From Megaustenia siamemsis (Eukaryota > Mollusca > Gastropoda > Stylommatophora > Ariophantidae), in NCBI GenBank assembly GCA_032433765.1, contig JAVIAB010000124.1:78667965-78731964 (forward strand): 64,000 bases of DNA, in the 5' to 3' direction. This document shows positions 11,991-24,189 of the stretch, piece by piece. A program made the position numbers and the translations under genes. Each line of letters begins with the position of its first letter. Positions within the stretch are counted from its first letter, which is position 1. The notes below the pieces were generated by a model. It did not search any database and was not told the origin of the DNA. It worked only from the letters and a program-made list of their open reading frames with translations.

Positions 11991-12189
11991 ATTTTCACAT
12001 ATTACATAGCTGCTGATCTTGTTTGCTATTATTTTCTTGTATTATGACACAATAAATGTGGTTAGTGGTAAGAATACAAATGTTTACGATTAAATAATTG
12101 CTACAAGCAAGTATTTTTTTTTCTAAACGAAACAGTTTATCTGAACTATTTCATCTAAATCCATGAAAAGAAAATCATGGTATACCAAG

Positions 12190-12655
12190 CTTTTGAAGGT
12201 CTGATGCACTTACATTTGAAGGTCTGGTGCACTTTCATTTGAAGATCTGATGCACTTACATTTGAAGATCTGATGCAGTTACATTTGAAGATCTGATGCA
12301 CTTACATTTGAAGATCTGATGCAGTTACATTTGAAGTTCTGATGCACTTACATTTGAAGGTCTGGTGCACTTACATTTGAAGGTCTGATGCATTTACATT
12401 TGAAGGTCTGGTGCACCTACATTTGAAGATCTGATGCACCTACATTTGAAGGTCTGATGCACCTACATTTGAAGGTCTGATGCACCTACATTTGACGGTC
12501 TGATGCACCTACATTTGACGGTCTGATGCACTTACATTTGAAGGTCTGATGCACTTACATTTGAAGGTCTGATGCACTTACATGTGAAGGTCTGATGCAC
12601 TTACATGTGAAGGTCTGATGCGCTTACATTTGAAGGTCTGATGCACTTACATTTA
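12190..12655. repeat. Minisatellite, 23-bp unit
   Basis: About 20 copies of a unit containing ACATTTGAAGGTCTGATGCAC, with G/A changes in the GGTCTG/GATCTG core. Ordered variants run along the array (GATC copies early, GGTC copies late). Confidence 0.93.
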
Positions 12656-13099
12656 TCAAGAGAAAGTTGACAGGAATAATTCAAGATTTTTTTGTTGACT
12701 GTCTACCCTCGTCTTCAAAGTCACTACTTAAAAGTGGAAATTTTCAACTCCTCCACTATATTTCGTGACAAAAACAGCCCCCTGTTAATTTTTCTGTCTT
12801 TAAATAGCTCAAAATATGAGACCAGTGTCTTTGATAATAAGGAAAAGAGATGACACAATTCTTTTGTAGCTTTGGTAAATCTGGATCAAAAGTATGATGT
12901 AGCTTCATCTTTAGTATCTTTATAAGGAAAGGAGGAGCATGGTAGATATTTTTGAAAAGATACTGCTGTTTGGATCAATGTACTCAGTATATCTGTATTA
13001 CATATTTGGTACCAATACCAACTGGTATTATTGTATATAATAGTTGCTGATTCACAAAATATGAGCCCAGCAGCCCCAGTTTTAAATTACTCATCAGAT

Positions 13100-13340
13100 A
13101 TTTATATCTATCTATCTATTGTCCTTTCGAGCCGGAGACGGCACATAGGGCAGAACCACAATTTTAAAAACAGAAACCTTGCGTGCCAAAATGTCACATA
13201 TTGCAGAGATCACTGCTTCCAAAATCTATGGCTCTGTTTCCATAACAAAACTTTTTACAATGACAGCTTGTCAAGCCAACGATCAACCTCCTTAGTCGCC
13301 TCTTACGACATGCCTGGAAGGTCACAGTGTCACTATTAGA
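13100..13340 (-). mobile_element. Short dispersed element D with (TAGA)n tail
   Basis: About 235 bp, matched on the opposite strand at 31725-31955. It begins (own strand) near GGCATGTCGTAAGAGGCGAC, contains AGCTTGTCATTGTAAAAAG-like sequence, and ends CGGCTCGAAAGGACAATAGA plus a TAGA run. I see no convincing tRNA A/B boxes. It behaves as a non-autonomous retroposon. Confidence 0.75.
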
Positions 13341-13761
13341 TATTTATATGGGTATCATTAAAATCATTAAAGTTTATGGAATGTGTTCCAGCTTGAATCA
13401 GCTGAAATAAAGTCCTGGCTACAAGCATAATCTCAGTTCTGTTGCTTCAAGAATTCTGCTTCATTGATCTTTGGAACCTGAAGTTTAAAATGTTGGTACA
13501 CGCCTCAATAATTCATACCCTGTTGTGTGGCAAACATTTTTGATGCACACCTACATCAGATCAATTTAGAGATAATATGAATACAAACTGACAAAATAAA
13601 TATACTACGTGACTCAGTAAGTATATGTGTGCACTAGAAAATTACAGCAGTTTGGTGGTGCCCATGAAATTTATGTTAGTATCCATTTTGAGCACTGTTT
13701 TCATGATCAAAGACCCAGTTTAGATTATTAAAAAAACACTTCTTTTTTTGTTTTTTTAAAG

Positions 13762-13848
13762 GATCACAGCGGAGAAGATATTGAAGGAGTACTAAATTAT
13801 TCTAATTCTAATGAATTAAATTCAGATGGTGATTTTTTTGAATATTGA
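13762..13848 (+). CDS. Possible acidic C-terminal exon (hypothetical)
   Basis: A T-rich tract ending AAAG is followed by 28 open codons and a TGA. The peptide is acidic and Asn/Ser-rich (DHSGEDIEGV ... SDGDFFEY). The acceptor, sudden acidity and stop resemble a terminal exon, perhaps of a gene starting upstream or an alternative 3' end. No family match from memory, and the upstream exon is not identified. Could be chance. Confidence 0.25.
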   Translation, partial: DHSGEDIEGVLNYSNSNELNSDGDFFEY

Positions 13849-13930
13849 AGTTGAATCTCAAATGATTTAAAGACCTATTTCACTATGTATTTCTGCCACT
13901 AACAGATTCAAAACTTCATTTTCAGGCCAT

Positions 13931-13931
<1 letters not shown>

Positions 13932-13974
<43 letters not shown>

Positions 13975-16900
13975 GATCAAGACTCAATCAGAGTAGGATT
14001 CCAGACTCTCTCATGAAGGCAGCTGTCTGTTTAAGCGAATCGATTGCCCCATATAGTTTTTCTTCCAGGGAGGTGGGCGCGGACCACATTGCTCTTCTCA
14101 GGTCTGTGTACTGGGGGAAATCCTGTAGAACATGTTTTGTAGTCATATTGTCCAGTGTACAGTGGCATAGGCTGGTTGTACCTATTTTTGAATTAGGTGA
14201 ACATGTGATTTCTCATTCTACTGAGGCCAGTGCGTAGGCGAAGTATGATGACTTGATCCCTCCTTGATAGTTGGTGGTATCCGTCACTCTCGTTATGCTT
14301 TGGGTGTTCTCGTTTCCATTTTTCATGGTACTGACCCTTGAGGATGGATTTGGCTTCATCATAACAGAGCGGATGGTTCTCTTGTGGTAATCTCCCTCCC
14401 GCTTTAACTAATTTGTATGCGCGTTCGTTCCCGTGTATATTACAGTGTGATGGTATCCACTGAATGACTACTCTCTGGAAGTTATTGCATAGTTGGTCCA
14501 GGGTTGTTCTCAAGTCATCTAGTTCATTTTTCTTAGGGCTTTTTAGAGCTGATAATACTGACAGTGCATCAGTCAGAATCACCAATTTATTGTGCATGTT
14601 ATTTTTGTGTTGAGTAGCCAGTGTTGCAGCATCTCTGGTGGCCTCAGTGCCCGCGAGAATGTTCCAGTAGCTATTGACTTGGTGATCTCGTCTGATTATT
14701 CAGCGTCAAGAACACACCTCCCCCTCCATTTCTGGTGGCATTTGTAGCAGAGTCATCTGTGTATATGTGGGACCAAGAGTCCTGTGGGAAGGTATCGTGT
14801 ATGTGTTTTCTGCTATGTGTTTTCATTCTGTGTCTGATTGGATGCCTTTTTTCATGATTCCTGCTATATTTTCCTTAAGTTCTGATATTTTATGCTTTCC
14901 ATTAGGAGACATATCAGATGGGCCCAAAGGTTTCGATATTGTTTTGGAAAGTACTGGGTCTCCAGTAGTCAGTTCATTGGCAATTGCAGCGAAGTTGCTC
15001 CTCTTTAGTCATACAATACCGGAACCAGCTATTCTTTGGTGCATGGGGTGGCTAAGGAACCTTCTATATTTCTCCGCTTCTTGCATTACTTTAGTTTTCC
15101 GTCTGTCTTCTAGGGGTTGTAAACCTGTTACTGTTTCTAGAGTCTCGGTAGGTGTAGATTTCATAGCACCAGTGATGATACGGGCAGCTTGGTTCTGTGT
15201 TCTGTTAATTTGGCTAAGGTGTGATTTGGAAGACATAGCCCAGGCTGTGACTCCATACTCTAGAACTGGTCTTACTCTTCCTAAATATAGTCTTTTCAAA
15301 ATATTGCTGTCTGCCCCCCAGTCCGTTCCTGCCAATTTCTTCATAATATTTTTTCGCTTTCTTGCTTTCTTCCTTGCTCTGTCTATCTGATTTTTCCAAG
15401 CCTTTCTGCGATTCATGATATGTTGGGTTTTGGTCAATAGGGAGTGTATGGTCTTTTATCTTCAAGTTTGCAGAGAGTTTGTTTCTTGATAGACTGAAAA
15501 TTGTATATGTAGTTTTTTTCTCGTTGATTGGTAAGAACCAGGTGTTCATCCATTTTTCAAGACCACCTAGGGCACCTTGCATCCTGGGTCCAGCCACCGA
15601 CATACTTTCCTCACGAGCCCATAACGCCAGATCTTCTGATTAATTTTGCTGAGTGTTTTCTAGGTGGAATGTCCTTTACGATGTCATTTATGAAAATTAA
15701 AGAGTGGTGGGGACAAGACTCCGCCTTGTGGGACACCTTGTTCGATAGAGACCTTCTTACTTAGTTGACCTTGAACTTGTACTCTGACCATTCTATCCTG
15801 AAGGTATTGAGAGACCCAATTGAATAAACGACCCTGGATGCCAAGTCTAAAAAGCTTGTTCTTTAAACCCTCTCGCCAAACCCTATCAAAAGCCTTCTCC
15901 ATGTCGACCCACACTGCCAGTGTGTGTTTCTTTTCTTGTAGAGCATCCTCTATTTCCTGTGCAATGTAGGTGACCAGGTCTTCAGTTGATCTGTGCTGAC
16001 GGAAGCCACTTTGTTGTGGTATGATTTGTTGTTTTGTCTCCAAATGCCACATAAGTCTTCTGTTAATCAGCCTTTCCATGAGTTTACTCAGGCAGCTCAG
16101 TAGGCTAATTGGTCTATAGCTACTTGGGTCTAGTGGGTCTTTTCCACACTTGAGGATGGGTACCATAATAGCTTCTTTCCAGATTGCCGGCACATGACCT
16201 CTCTTCCAGCTAGAATTTATTATCCTTAGAAGCTGGCTATTGGCTTTCTGCCCCAGATTTAGGAGCATTTCGTTGTAGATTCCATCTTTACAAGGGAAAC
16301 TTTTGAGCTTCAATCCGTTAAGGGCAACATCTAATTCAGTCGGGGTAAAGATGGTCGTCTGATACTCTTCTGGTGCTAAAGGCATGTGTTTTTCATCTTG
16401 GTTTTCCCGCCTTGCAGCTTTCTGTTTGTATATTGGAATGTTTATTCTACTAATGTTTTTGTAGGTCTCTATCAGTAGATTTGCTGCTCTTTTGCCTGTG
16501 AGGATGTTCTAATTGTGTGTTAATGATATTGGAGGTCGGCAGTTTTCGTCGCTCAGAGCTTTCGCAAGTTTCCATAGTTTATGACCATTTTTGTCTAGAA
16601 TAAGGCTCTCTGTTTTGTCTATCCAGCTCTGTCTTGCTGATATCATGACCTCACGTCTGTATTTGGCCGAGGCTGCTTTGAAGGCAATGTTGCTCTCTGT
16701 GCTGTGTGATGTTTCAGCTAGTTCTCTGGCAGAGTTCAGTTCCTCTTCTAGTCTAGATATAGATATGTCTCCAGTTGCAAATGATAGATCGGGAGTGGAA
16801 GTTGTTTTCCATCTTCTTGAGTAGACGGTTGGGGGGTCCACCCTAGAGTTTATGAGGAATAGGTTGTTGTCTATTGCCCATTCTTCCACTTCTTCACCTC

Positions 16901-18094
16901 GAACATTGGACTCATTATATCCCCATCTTTCAGAGTGGCTGTTAAAGTCTCCTACTACCAGACACTTTGATTGTGTTATTTCCTTTGACTCCAGCTTCAG
17001 TAATTTGTCATTTGGACAGTATATATTAAATATCCTTATACTAGCGGAGTTAATGTATAGGTCTGTACCAATGATCTCTGCCTCTCCGTTTGTGACTACA
17101 TCTATCAGTTTTGCTGGGATGGAATTTTTAATAAGTATAAGAATTCCACCCTTGTGACCTTCACTGTCTTGTCTAAATGTTTGGTAGCCCCTGATCATAA
17201 ATCTGTGCTGAGGATTAAGATGAGTTTACTTGATGCAGGCAACAACTATCTCCTCATCTGCTAATCTGATTGTTAGAGCTTGTTTTTTGTGGTATACGCC
17301 CTCCTCATTCCAGTGTATTATATTCAGCTGTTTCTTGAAGCCTTTCCGGTCAGCGGTAGGTTCTATCATAATTAGAGTCTGTTAGATCCAGTCCGATTGA
17401 TTACTTGTTAAAACGCTGCACTGTGGTCTGCGCCAGAGGCCCAGTGCATCCGATTTCAGCCATCATTTTATTCATGTTTGCTTTCCTTAGCCTTTGATTG
17501 TCCCAATCTTCCTGCAAGGCAGCAGATTGTCTTTTCTGTAGGGGGATTCTGCCCTTACATGTTCAGCCCTCTTAGGCTTACGAGCACCATCTGCCCAAGC
17601 TTGCTGGGGTAATTAGTTGGTGATTAGACCGTCACCATCATTACGATGACGTAGCACACAAAAATGTCGTACACAATTTCGCTCCCTTTAGATTCCCAAT
17701 TATTCTAGTGAAAGCAGCTTGCGGCAAACAAAACACGGTGCAAATTCCTTAAAGAGATAAAACTGTGGCTGACGAAGTACTTTACATTAATAAGTAACAT
17801 GGAATTAACTTGTGTCAAGGAATTCCAACAATTGTCATGTACAGCACCAATGTGACGTAAAGCGCAGATCAAGTCTAAACGTTGGAAGGTCGCATTCACA
17901 ACACTTGACTTGTCAAAAAAGGACTGTTGCCGGCGTACAACTTCGCTTTAGCCGCACATATGTAAAAAGTAGTTCATCATTTATACTTTAACACAGAAAA
18001 GTACTGCGAAGAACCGAAATTAATCAGATTCTGAATGGACTTTCTGCAGCAATCGAGATAACGTGACCTAGACCACCATCTTACCGGATGTTGT
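13932..18094 (-). mobile_element. Near full-length I/Nimb-like LINE retrotransposon (broken)
   Basis: Non-LTR retrotransposon, about 4.16 kb, read on the minus strand. Order: 5' UTR (about 18094-17640); APE-type endonuclease (from about 17330, core block DFNSHSERWG near 16950); linker (16700-16510); reverse transcriptase (16385-15000, with SYRPISLLSCLSKLMERL, the DMEKAFDRVW box and GVPQGGVLSPPLF); RNase H (YTDDSA near 14755; QWIPSHCNIHGNERAYKL near 14450); a Cys/His-rich C-terminal segment near 14165; and a (GA)n tail. Presence of RNase H after RT puts it in the I group. Flanks CATTTTCAGGCCATC (13917-13931) and CATTTCAGGCCATC (18095-18108) are a target-site duplication with one T difference. 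It is dead: several frameshifts, a stop where the endonuclease's conserved Glu (QETH motif) should be (near 17226), and a ruined YADD box near 15630 (reads SED). Confidence 0.9.
13934..13973. repeat. (CT)n tail of the LINE
   Basis: Pure CT dinucleotide run that forms the LINE's 3' tail (GA on its own strand). A shorter version ends the deleted copy at 9785. Confidence 0.9.
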
Positions 18095-18392
18095 CATTTC
18101 AGGCCATCTAATTATAATCTAACTTTATAGTGAAAATATTATATATATATACATGGTAAAAATATTACCAACTGTATCAATAGTAAATAAAATAAAAAAT
18201 TGAACTCAATGGTCACAACATAAGCAATCTGTGATATGCCGATGAAACAATCTTAATAGGAGAGAGGGAGAATGAAATACAAGAAGGGATAGATTTAACA
18301 GTGAAAGAAAGGAACAAGAAAGATCTAAGTCTAAATAGTAAGAAAACAGAAGTATTGAAAAACACATCCATCACCACAATGCAGCATAAAAC

Positions 18393-18846
18393 AAGGCTGA
18401 GTTAACCCGGAAGCCATTGATCAGAATCGAACCTGACATCTTGTCCTTTGTAGTTCAGTTCACTAACCACTGAGCTATCACGGCTCCCCAGTTCACTAAC
18501 CACTGAGCTATCACGGCTCCCCAGTTCACTAACCACTGAGCTATCACGGCTCCCCAGTTCACTAACCACTGAGCTATCACGGCTCCCCAGTTCACTAACC
18601 ACTGAGCTATCACGGCTCCCCAGTTCACTAACCACTGAGCTATTGCGGCTTGCAATCATCTGAGTGGCTATCACAAATTAAAATGACTTTATGTCTTTAT
18701 TGAAATAAGATACTTTGCAAAAATTATGCAGATTCTCATTTCAAGTAAAAATGTCCTGCTCACTTTTGCTGATATTTAACTCTGTTTACATTTATCTTTG
18801 ATCATTTTACTAATTTGTAAACTATTTATTTTTTTAAACTGAGCCA
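18393..18846. repeat. Segmental duplicate of 22608-23291
   Basis: From AAGGCTGAGTTAACCCGG through the tRNA-half array and about 190 bp of unique AT-rich DNA to AAACTGAGCCA, this is nearly identical to 22608-23291. The main difference is the number of 33-bp copies (6 here, 13 there). Here it splits a LINE relic. Confidence 0.9.
18394..18650 (-). mobile_element. SINE family A fragment with six tandem tRNA 5' halves
   Basis: On the minus strand, six 33-bp copies of the SINE's first part (acceptor strand plus A box, AGCTCAGTGGTTAGTG) precede one B box and a truncated body. The 33-bp period keeps frames open, which explains the repetitive 66- and 90-codon frames here. Part of a duplicated block (see 22608-23291). 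Confidence 0.92.
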
Positions 18847-19529
18847 TCTGTCAATGTGACAAATCTGAAACAAGTACATAGCAGCAACTACTTAGGCAAA
18901 ATAATAGAATGAGACAGAAGATGCACCATAGAAATAAAAATCAGAATAGCTCAGGGAAAAGTATCATCTCAGAAAATGAAAAACACCTAGTGCAACAAAT
19001 CTATGTCGATAGAAATGAGAAAGAAAGTTCATTGGTGCTACATAGAACAAAATCTGACCAATGCAAGGGAATCATGAACAATAGACAAATAAATTAATAG
19101 TCAATTAGAGGGCACAAAGATGGGATTTCTCAGAAGAATGTTGAGAGTTGCATGGATAGATAAAAAGACCAACTAGGAAATTCTCAAAGAGGTTAACGCA
19201 AAAAAAGAGCTCCTAAAACATCAGAAAGAAACAATTTTCATCATTCACAAAATCAACATTTTTCAGAAACATGAAAAGAGGAAAGTTGGAAAACGTGGTT
19301 ACAACTGGCAAAATACTGGGAAAAAGAGAATGCAGGTGACAAAGAGAGAAAATACTAGATAGCTTGGCATCATGGCACAGAGTACAATCAACAAAAAAAT
19401 TGATACGATGTACTGAAATAGAAAATCGTGGAAAGACATGATCACCAATGCCAACCAGTATGGCACAAGATGATGATGAATACCTACTAAATCTAAAGCA
19501 TCACATTTATAATCTATATACTATCTAAT

Positions 19530-22200
19530 ATTGTCCTCCCTAACCTTGTCATTAAATTACTGTTCTCCCTAACCTTGTCATTAAATGACTGTTCTCCCTA
19601 ACCTTGTCATTAAATTACTGTTCTCCCTAACCTTGTCATTAAATGTATATTATCCCTAACCTTAGCTCAGTGGTTAGTGAATTCGACTACAAAGGACAAG
19701 AGGTAGGGTTCGATCCCAACCGACGGCTTCCGGGTTCACCCAGCCTTTAATGGGTACCGGATTTTTTTCTGGAAAAGTGAAGTGGCGTAATACCGACCAC
19801 ATTACCCCAAAAATAATGTGCCGAAGGTCTGTAAAATTTATGGTTACTAACACCATATTCCAAATGCACCACTTGGCGTGAAGTGGGTACTTCTTCATCC
19901 CTAACCTTGTCATTAAATGACTGTTCTCCCTAAACTTGTCATTAGATGATTGTTCTCCTTATAATTGCCATTAAATGACTGTTCTCCCTAACCTTGTCAT
20001 TAGATGATTGTTCTCCCTATAATTGTCATTAAATGACTGTTCTCCCTAACCTTGTCATTAGATGATTGTTCTCCTTATAATTGCCATTAAATGACTGTTC
20101 TCCCTAACCTTGTCATTAGATGATTGTTCTCCCTATAATTGTCATTAAATGACTGTTCTCCCTAACCTTGTCATTAGATGATTGTTCTCCCTATAATTGC
20201 CATTAAATGACTGTTCTCCCTAACCTTGTCATTAGATGATTGTTCCCCCTATAATTGTCATTAAATGACTGTTCTCCCTAACCTTGTCATTAGATGATTG
20301 TTCTCCCTATAATTGCCATTAAATGACTGTTCTCCCTAACCTTGTCATTAGATGATTGTTCTCCCTATAATTGCCATTAAATGACTGTTCTCCCTAACCT
20401 TGTCATTAGATGATTGTTCTCCCTATAATTGTCATTAAATGACTGTTCTCCCTAACCTTGTCATTAGATGATTGTTCCCCCTATAATTGTCATTAAATGA
20501 CTGTTCTCCCTAAACTTGTCATTAGATGATTGCTCTCCCTAACCTTGTCATTAAATGACTGTTCTCCCTAACCTTGTCATTAGATGATTGTTCCCCCTAT
20601 AATTGTCATTAAATGACTGTTCTCCCTAACCTTGTCATTAGATGATTGTTCCCCCTATAATTGTCATTAAATGACTGTTCTTCCTAACCTTGTCATTAGA
20701 TGATTGTTCCCCCTATAATTGTCATTAAATGACTGTTCTCCCTAACCTTGTCATTAGATGATTGTTCTCCCTATAATTGCCATTAAATGACTGTTCTCCC
20801 TAACCTTGTCATTAGATGATTGTTCTCCCTATAATTGCCATTAAATGACTGTTCTCCCTAACCTTGTCATTAGATGATTGTTCTCCCTATAATTGTCATT
20901 AAATGACTGTTCTCCCTAACCTTGTCATTAGATGATTGTTCCCCCTATAATTGTCATTAAATGACTGTTCTCCCTAAACTTGTCATTAGATGATTGCTCT
21001 CCCTAACCTTGTCATTAAATGACTGTTCTCCCTAACCTTGTCATTAGATGATTGTTCTCCCTATAATTGTCATTAAATGACTGTTCTCCCTAACCTTGTC
21101 ATTAGATGATTGTTCCCCCTATAATTGTCATTAAATGACTGTTCTTCCTAACCTTGTCATTAGATGATTGTTCCCCCTATAATTGTCATTAAATGACTGT
21201 TCTCCCTAAACTTGTCATTAGATGATTGCTCTCCCTAACCTTGTCATTAAATGGCTGTTCTCCCTAACCTTGTCATTAAATGGCTGTTCTCCCTAACCTT
21301 GTCATTAGATGATTGTTCCCCCTATAATTGTCATTAAATGGCTGTTCTCCCTAACCTTGTCATTAGATGATTGTTCCCCCTATAATTGTCATTAAATGAC
21401 TGTTCTCCCTAACCTTCTCATTAGATGATTGTTCTCCCTAACCTTGTCATTAAATGACTGTTCTCCCTAACCTTATCATTAGATGATTGTTCTCCCTATA
21501 ATTGTCATTAAATGACTGTCCTCCCTATCCTTGTCATTAAATGACTGTTCTCCCTAACCTTGTCATTAAATGACTGTTCTCCCTATCCTTGTCATTAAAT
21601 GACTGTCCTCCCTATCCTTGTCATTAAATGACTGTTCTCCCTAACCTTGTCATTAAATGACTGTTCTCCCTAACCTTATAATTAAATGACTGTTCTCCCT
21701 AACCTTGTAATTAAATGACTGTTCTCCCTAACCTTATCATTAAATGACTGTTCTCCCTAACCTTGTAATTAAATGACTGTTCTCCCTAACCTTATCATTA
21801 AATTACTGTTCTCCCTAACCTTATCATTAAATGACTGTTCTCCCTAACCTTGTAATTAAATGACTGTTCTCCCTAACCTTATCATTAAATTACTGTTCTC
21901 CCTAACCTTATCATTAAATGACTGTTCTCCCTAACCTTATCATTAAATTACTGTTCTCCCTAACCTTATCATTATATGATTGTTCTCCCTAACCTTGTTA
22001 ACTACTTAACAACTCTTAACCACTTTTACCATTAAATGACTGTTCTTCCTAACCACTTTTGCCATTAAATGACTATTCTTCATAACCCATTTTGCCATTA
22101 AATGACTGTTCTTCCTAACCCATTTTGCCATTAAATGACTGTTCTTCCTAACCCATTTTGCCATTAAATGACTCTACTTCCTAACTACTTTTTCTTTTAA
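19530..22200. repeat. 2.6-kb minisatellite, 29-bp unit with 58-bp higher-order period
   Basis: About 85-90 copies of a 29-bp unit built on GTTCTCCCTAACCTTGTCAT plus TAAATGACT. In the middle (about 19920-21500) two forms alternate, one with CTAACCTTGTCATTAGATGA and one with CTATAATTGTCATTAAATGA, giving a 58-bp dimer period. Both ends are monomeric; the right end decays to ACCCATTTTGCCATTAAATG forms. A SINE is inserted at 19664-19896. Confidence 0.95.
19664..19896 (+). mobile_element. SINE family A inserted inside minisatellite
   Basis: 5'-truncated copy that begins at AGCTCAGTGGTTAGTG, without the first acceptor bases, and keeps the B box GGTTCGATCCC and the body. Target-site duplication ATCCCTAACCTT (19652-19663, 19897-19908) is exact and consists of array sequence. 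Confidence 0.93.
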
Positions 22201-22450
22201 ATTACTGTTCTGCATCATATTCTCTCCTTTCACTTTTATTTGATAAGTTAAAGTGTACAAAAAACATAAATCTGACATTTTCCTGTGACACCTTATTGAC
22301 CAAGGATAGAATCAACGACCAACAAGCATAGGTTTGAATGAGGCTATTGACTTCTTCACATAAAAACCAAATTGTTACAGTACAGGTAAAAATGCTCCAT
22401 CTTTTTTTTCCAAACAAATGTTCAGTCCAATGATCTGAGTATCATTGTAA

Positions 22451-23096
22451 GTAAGTAGAGAGCCCCGTCTTGCCACTTGGTGTATAGGGAATATGGTGTT
22501 AGTGACCATAATTTTTATAGACTTTCAGCCCATGATTTTTGGTGTAATGTGGTCAGTATTACACTCGTGCCACTTTACTTTCCCAGAAAAAAATCTGGTA
22601 CCCATTTAAGGCTGAGTTAACCCGGAAGCCATTGATCAGAATCGAACCTGACATCTTGTCCTTTGTAGTTCAGTTCACTAACCACTGAGCTATCACGGCT
22701 CCCCAGTTCACTAACCACTGAGCTATCACGGCTCCCCAGTTCACTAACCACTGAGCTATCGCGGCTCCCCAGTTCACTAACCACTGAGCTATCGCGGCTC
22801 CCCAGTTCACTAACCACTGAGCTATCACGGCTCCCCAGTTCACTAACCACTGAGCTATCGCGGCTCCCCAGTTCACTAACCACTGAGCTATCGCGGCTCC
22901 CCAGTTCACTAACCACTGAGCTATCGCGGCTCCCCAGTTCACTAACCACTGAGCTATCGCGGCTCCCCAGTTCACTAACCACTGAGCTATCACGGCTCCC
23001 CAGTTCACTAACCACTGAGCTATCACGGCTCCCCAGTTCACTAACCACTGAGCTATCACGGCTCCCCAGTTCACTAACCACTGAGCTATTGCGGCT
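22451..23096 (-). mobile_element. SINE family A, full body with thirteen tandem tRNA 5' halves
   Basis: Minus-strand SINE with body at 22451-22670 and thirteen 33-bp head copies at 22671-23096. Copies differ at one site (TATCACGG or TATCGCGG on +), forming blocks, so the array grew by stepwise duplication. The outermost copy has TATTGCGG. The long repetitive frames over it are by-products of the 33-bp period. Confidence 0.93.
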
Positions 23097-23291
23097 TGCA
23101 ATCATCTGAGTGGCTATCACAAATTAAAATGACTTTATTTCTTTATTGAAATAAGATGTCTTGCAAAGATTATGCAGATTCGCATTTCAAGTAAAAATGT
23201 CCTGCTCACTTTTGCTGATATTTAACTCTGTTTACATTTATCTTTGATCATTTTACTAATTTGTAGACTATTTATTTTTTAAACTGAGCCA
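22608..23291. repeat. Segmental duplicate of 18393-18846
   Basis: Probable source copy, because here the SINE body is complete and continuous with the array. Right edge at AAACTGAGCC(A), after which the two loci diverge. Confidence 0.88.
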
Positions 23292-24185
23292 ATATTTTAA
23301 TTTTTTCATTATATTGTGCAAATTTCACAGATATTTAATCCATAGTCTTTCTTGTTGATACACTATTTACCAGTTCTTAAGTTATAGCTACATATTTGAT
23401 AACTAATGGGCATATGGGATGACCTTTTAAGACCACTAAATGTATGGGTAAGCTCATCTGTGTAATCTGTTGAGCATGGGAATATGAATGCAGTAGAAGA
23501 CAGGGAATAGTGATACCAGTCTGTGTTATCTTTATTCTGATAATCTATAAACTTTTGTTTCATTGTTTCATTAATACAGTGTTATCAATACATATAAGGA
23601 GAGACAAACATTCCATTGATATTAAATAAAAGAAAACAATAGTTTGTAAATAGAAATAGTTGGTCTGCATACATAATGTGATGACAGTAAACATACCATG
23701 TCCTGACTTGATAGTGAAAGCTTCAGTCTAACCAACTCTAGCTCTCAATTCACAATGATCTTTTGGTATAAGCTATTGCTTATGTTGGACAAATGGTCAA
23801 TTACTACAAAAGCATCTGATTGTGTGCAATATCAGATGTTGGGGAAATAATCTTTTTCATCTCATCTAATGCATATGATTACAAAGAACAAGTGGATGTG
23901 AGCATTGACAATTAAAATCAGATTGGTGTGACATACCCAAGGCAATGAACTGGCAATGTATATTATAACCTTATATATTCAACATGCAGTAAATGTGAGA
24001 AATATCAAAGAAGCAGATACTAAGAAACAGTATGGCATGGCTAGCATTCTTACAATTTCAGTCATTACCAGAAACATGAAGCACTGATGACTTTTATCTA
24101 GCTCACTAAATGGCACAGATAAATTTATCATGTCAACTCAAAGTAAACAAGAAATACAACTCTTATATCGCAATGAAACAACTAA
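23292..24185. other. AT-rich DNA, nothing recognised
   Basis: No repeats, RNA genes or coding patterns seen. Confidence 0.5.
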
Positions 24186-24189
24186 GTTT

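Larger units (their letters stand above)
18180..19480 (+). mobile_element. Family X LINE relic, interrupted by inserted block
   Basis: RT remnant: a degenerate catalytic box near 18233 (GATATGCCGATGAAAC), a broken frame to 18392, then after the 454-bp insert a continuation (NLKQVHSSNYLG-like; RKIL-type C-terminal patterns) up to a GATGATGATG tail near 19468. It is the same family as 5640-6510, 31430-33412 and 37600-38575. Many stops. Confidence 0.75.

Noticed and set aside
15009..16385. Active reverse transcriptase gene
   Set aside because: Frames are broken by frameshifts and the catalytic YADD box is destroyed in this copy.
13917..18108. LINE ending at about 17590 (last recognisable homology to other copies)
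   Set aside because: The matching CAGGCCATC flanks at 13917-13931 and 18095-18108 show that the element extends to 18094, including a 5' UTR.
22617..23120. RDSSVVSEL repeat protein
   Set aside because: Same SINE head array in another frame.
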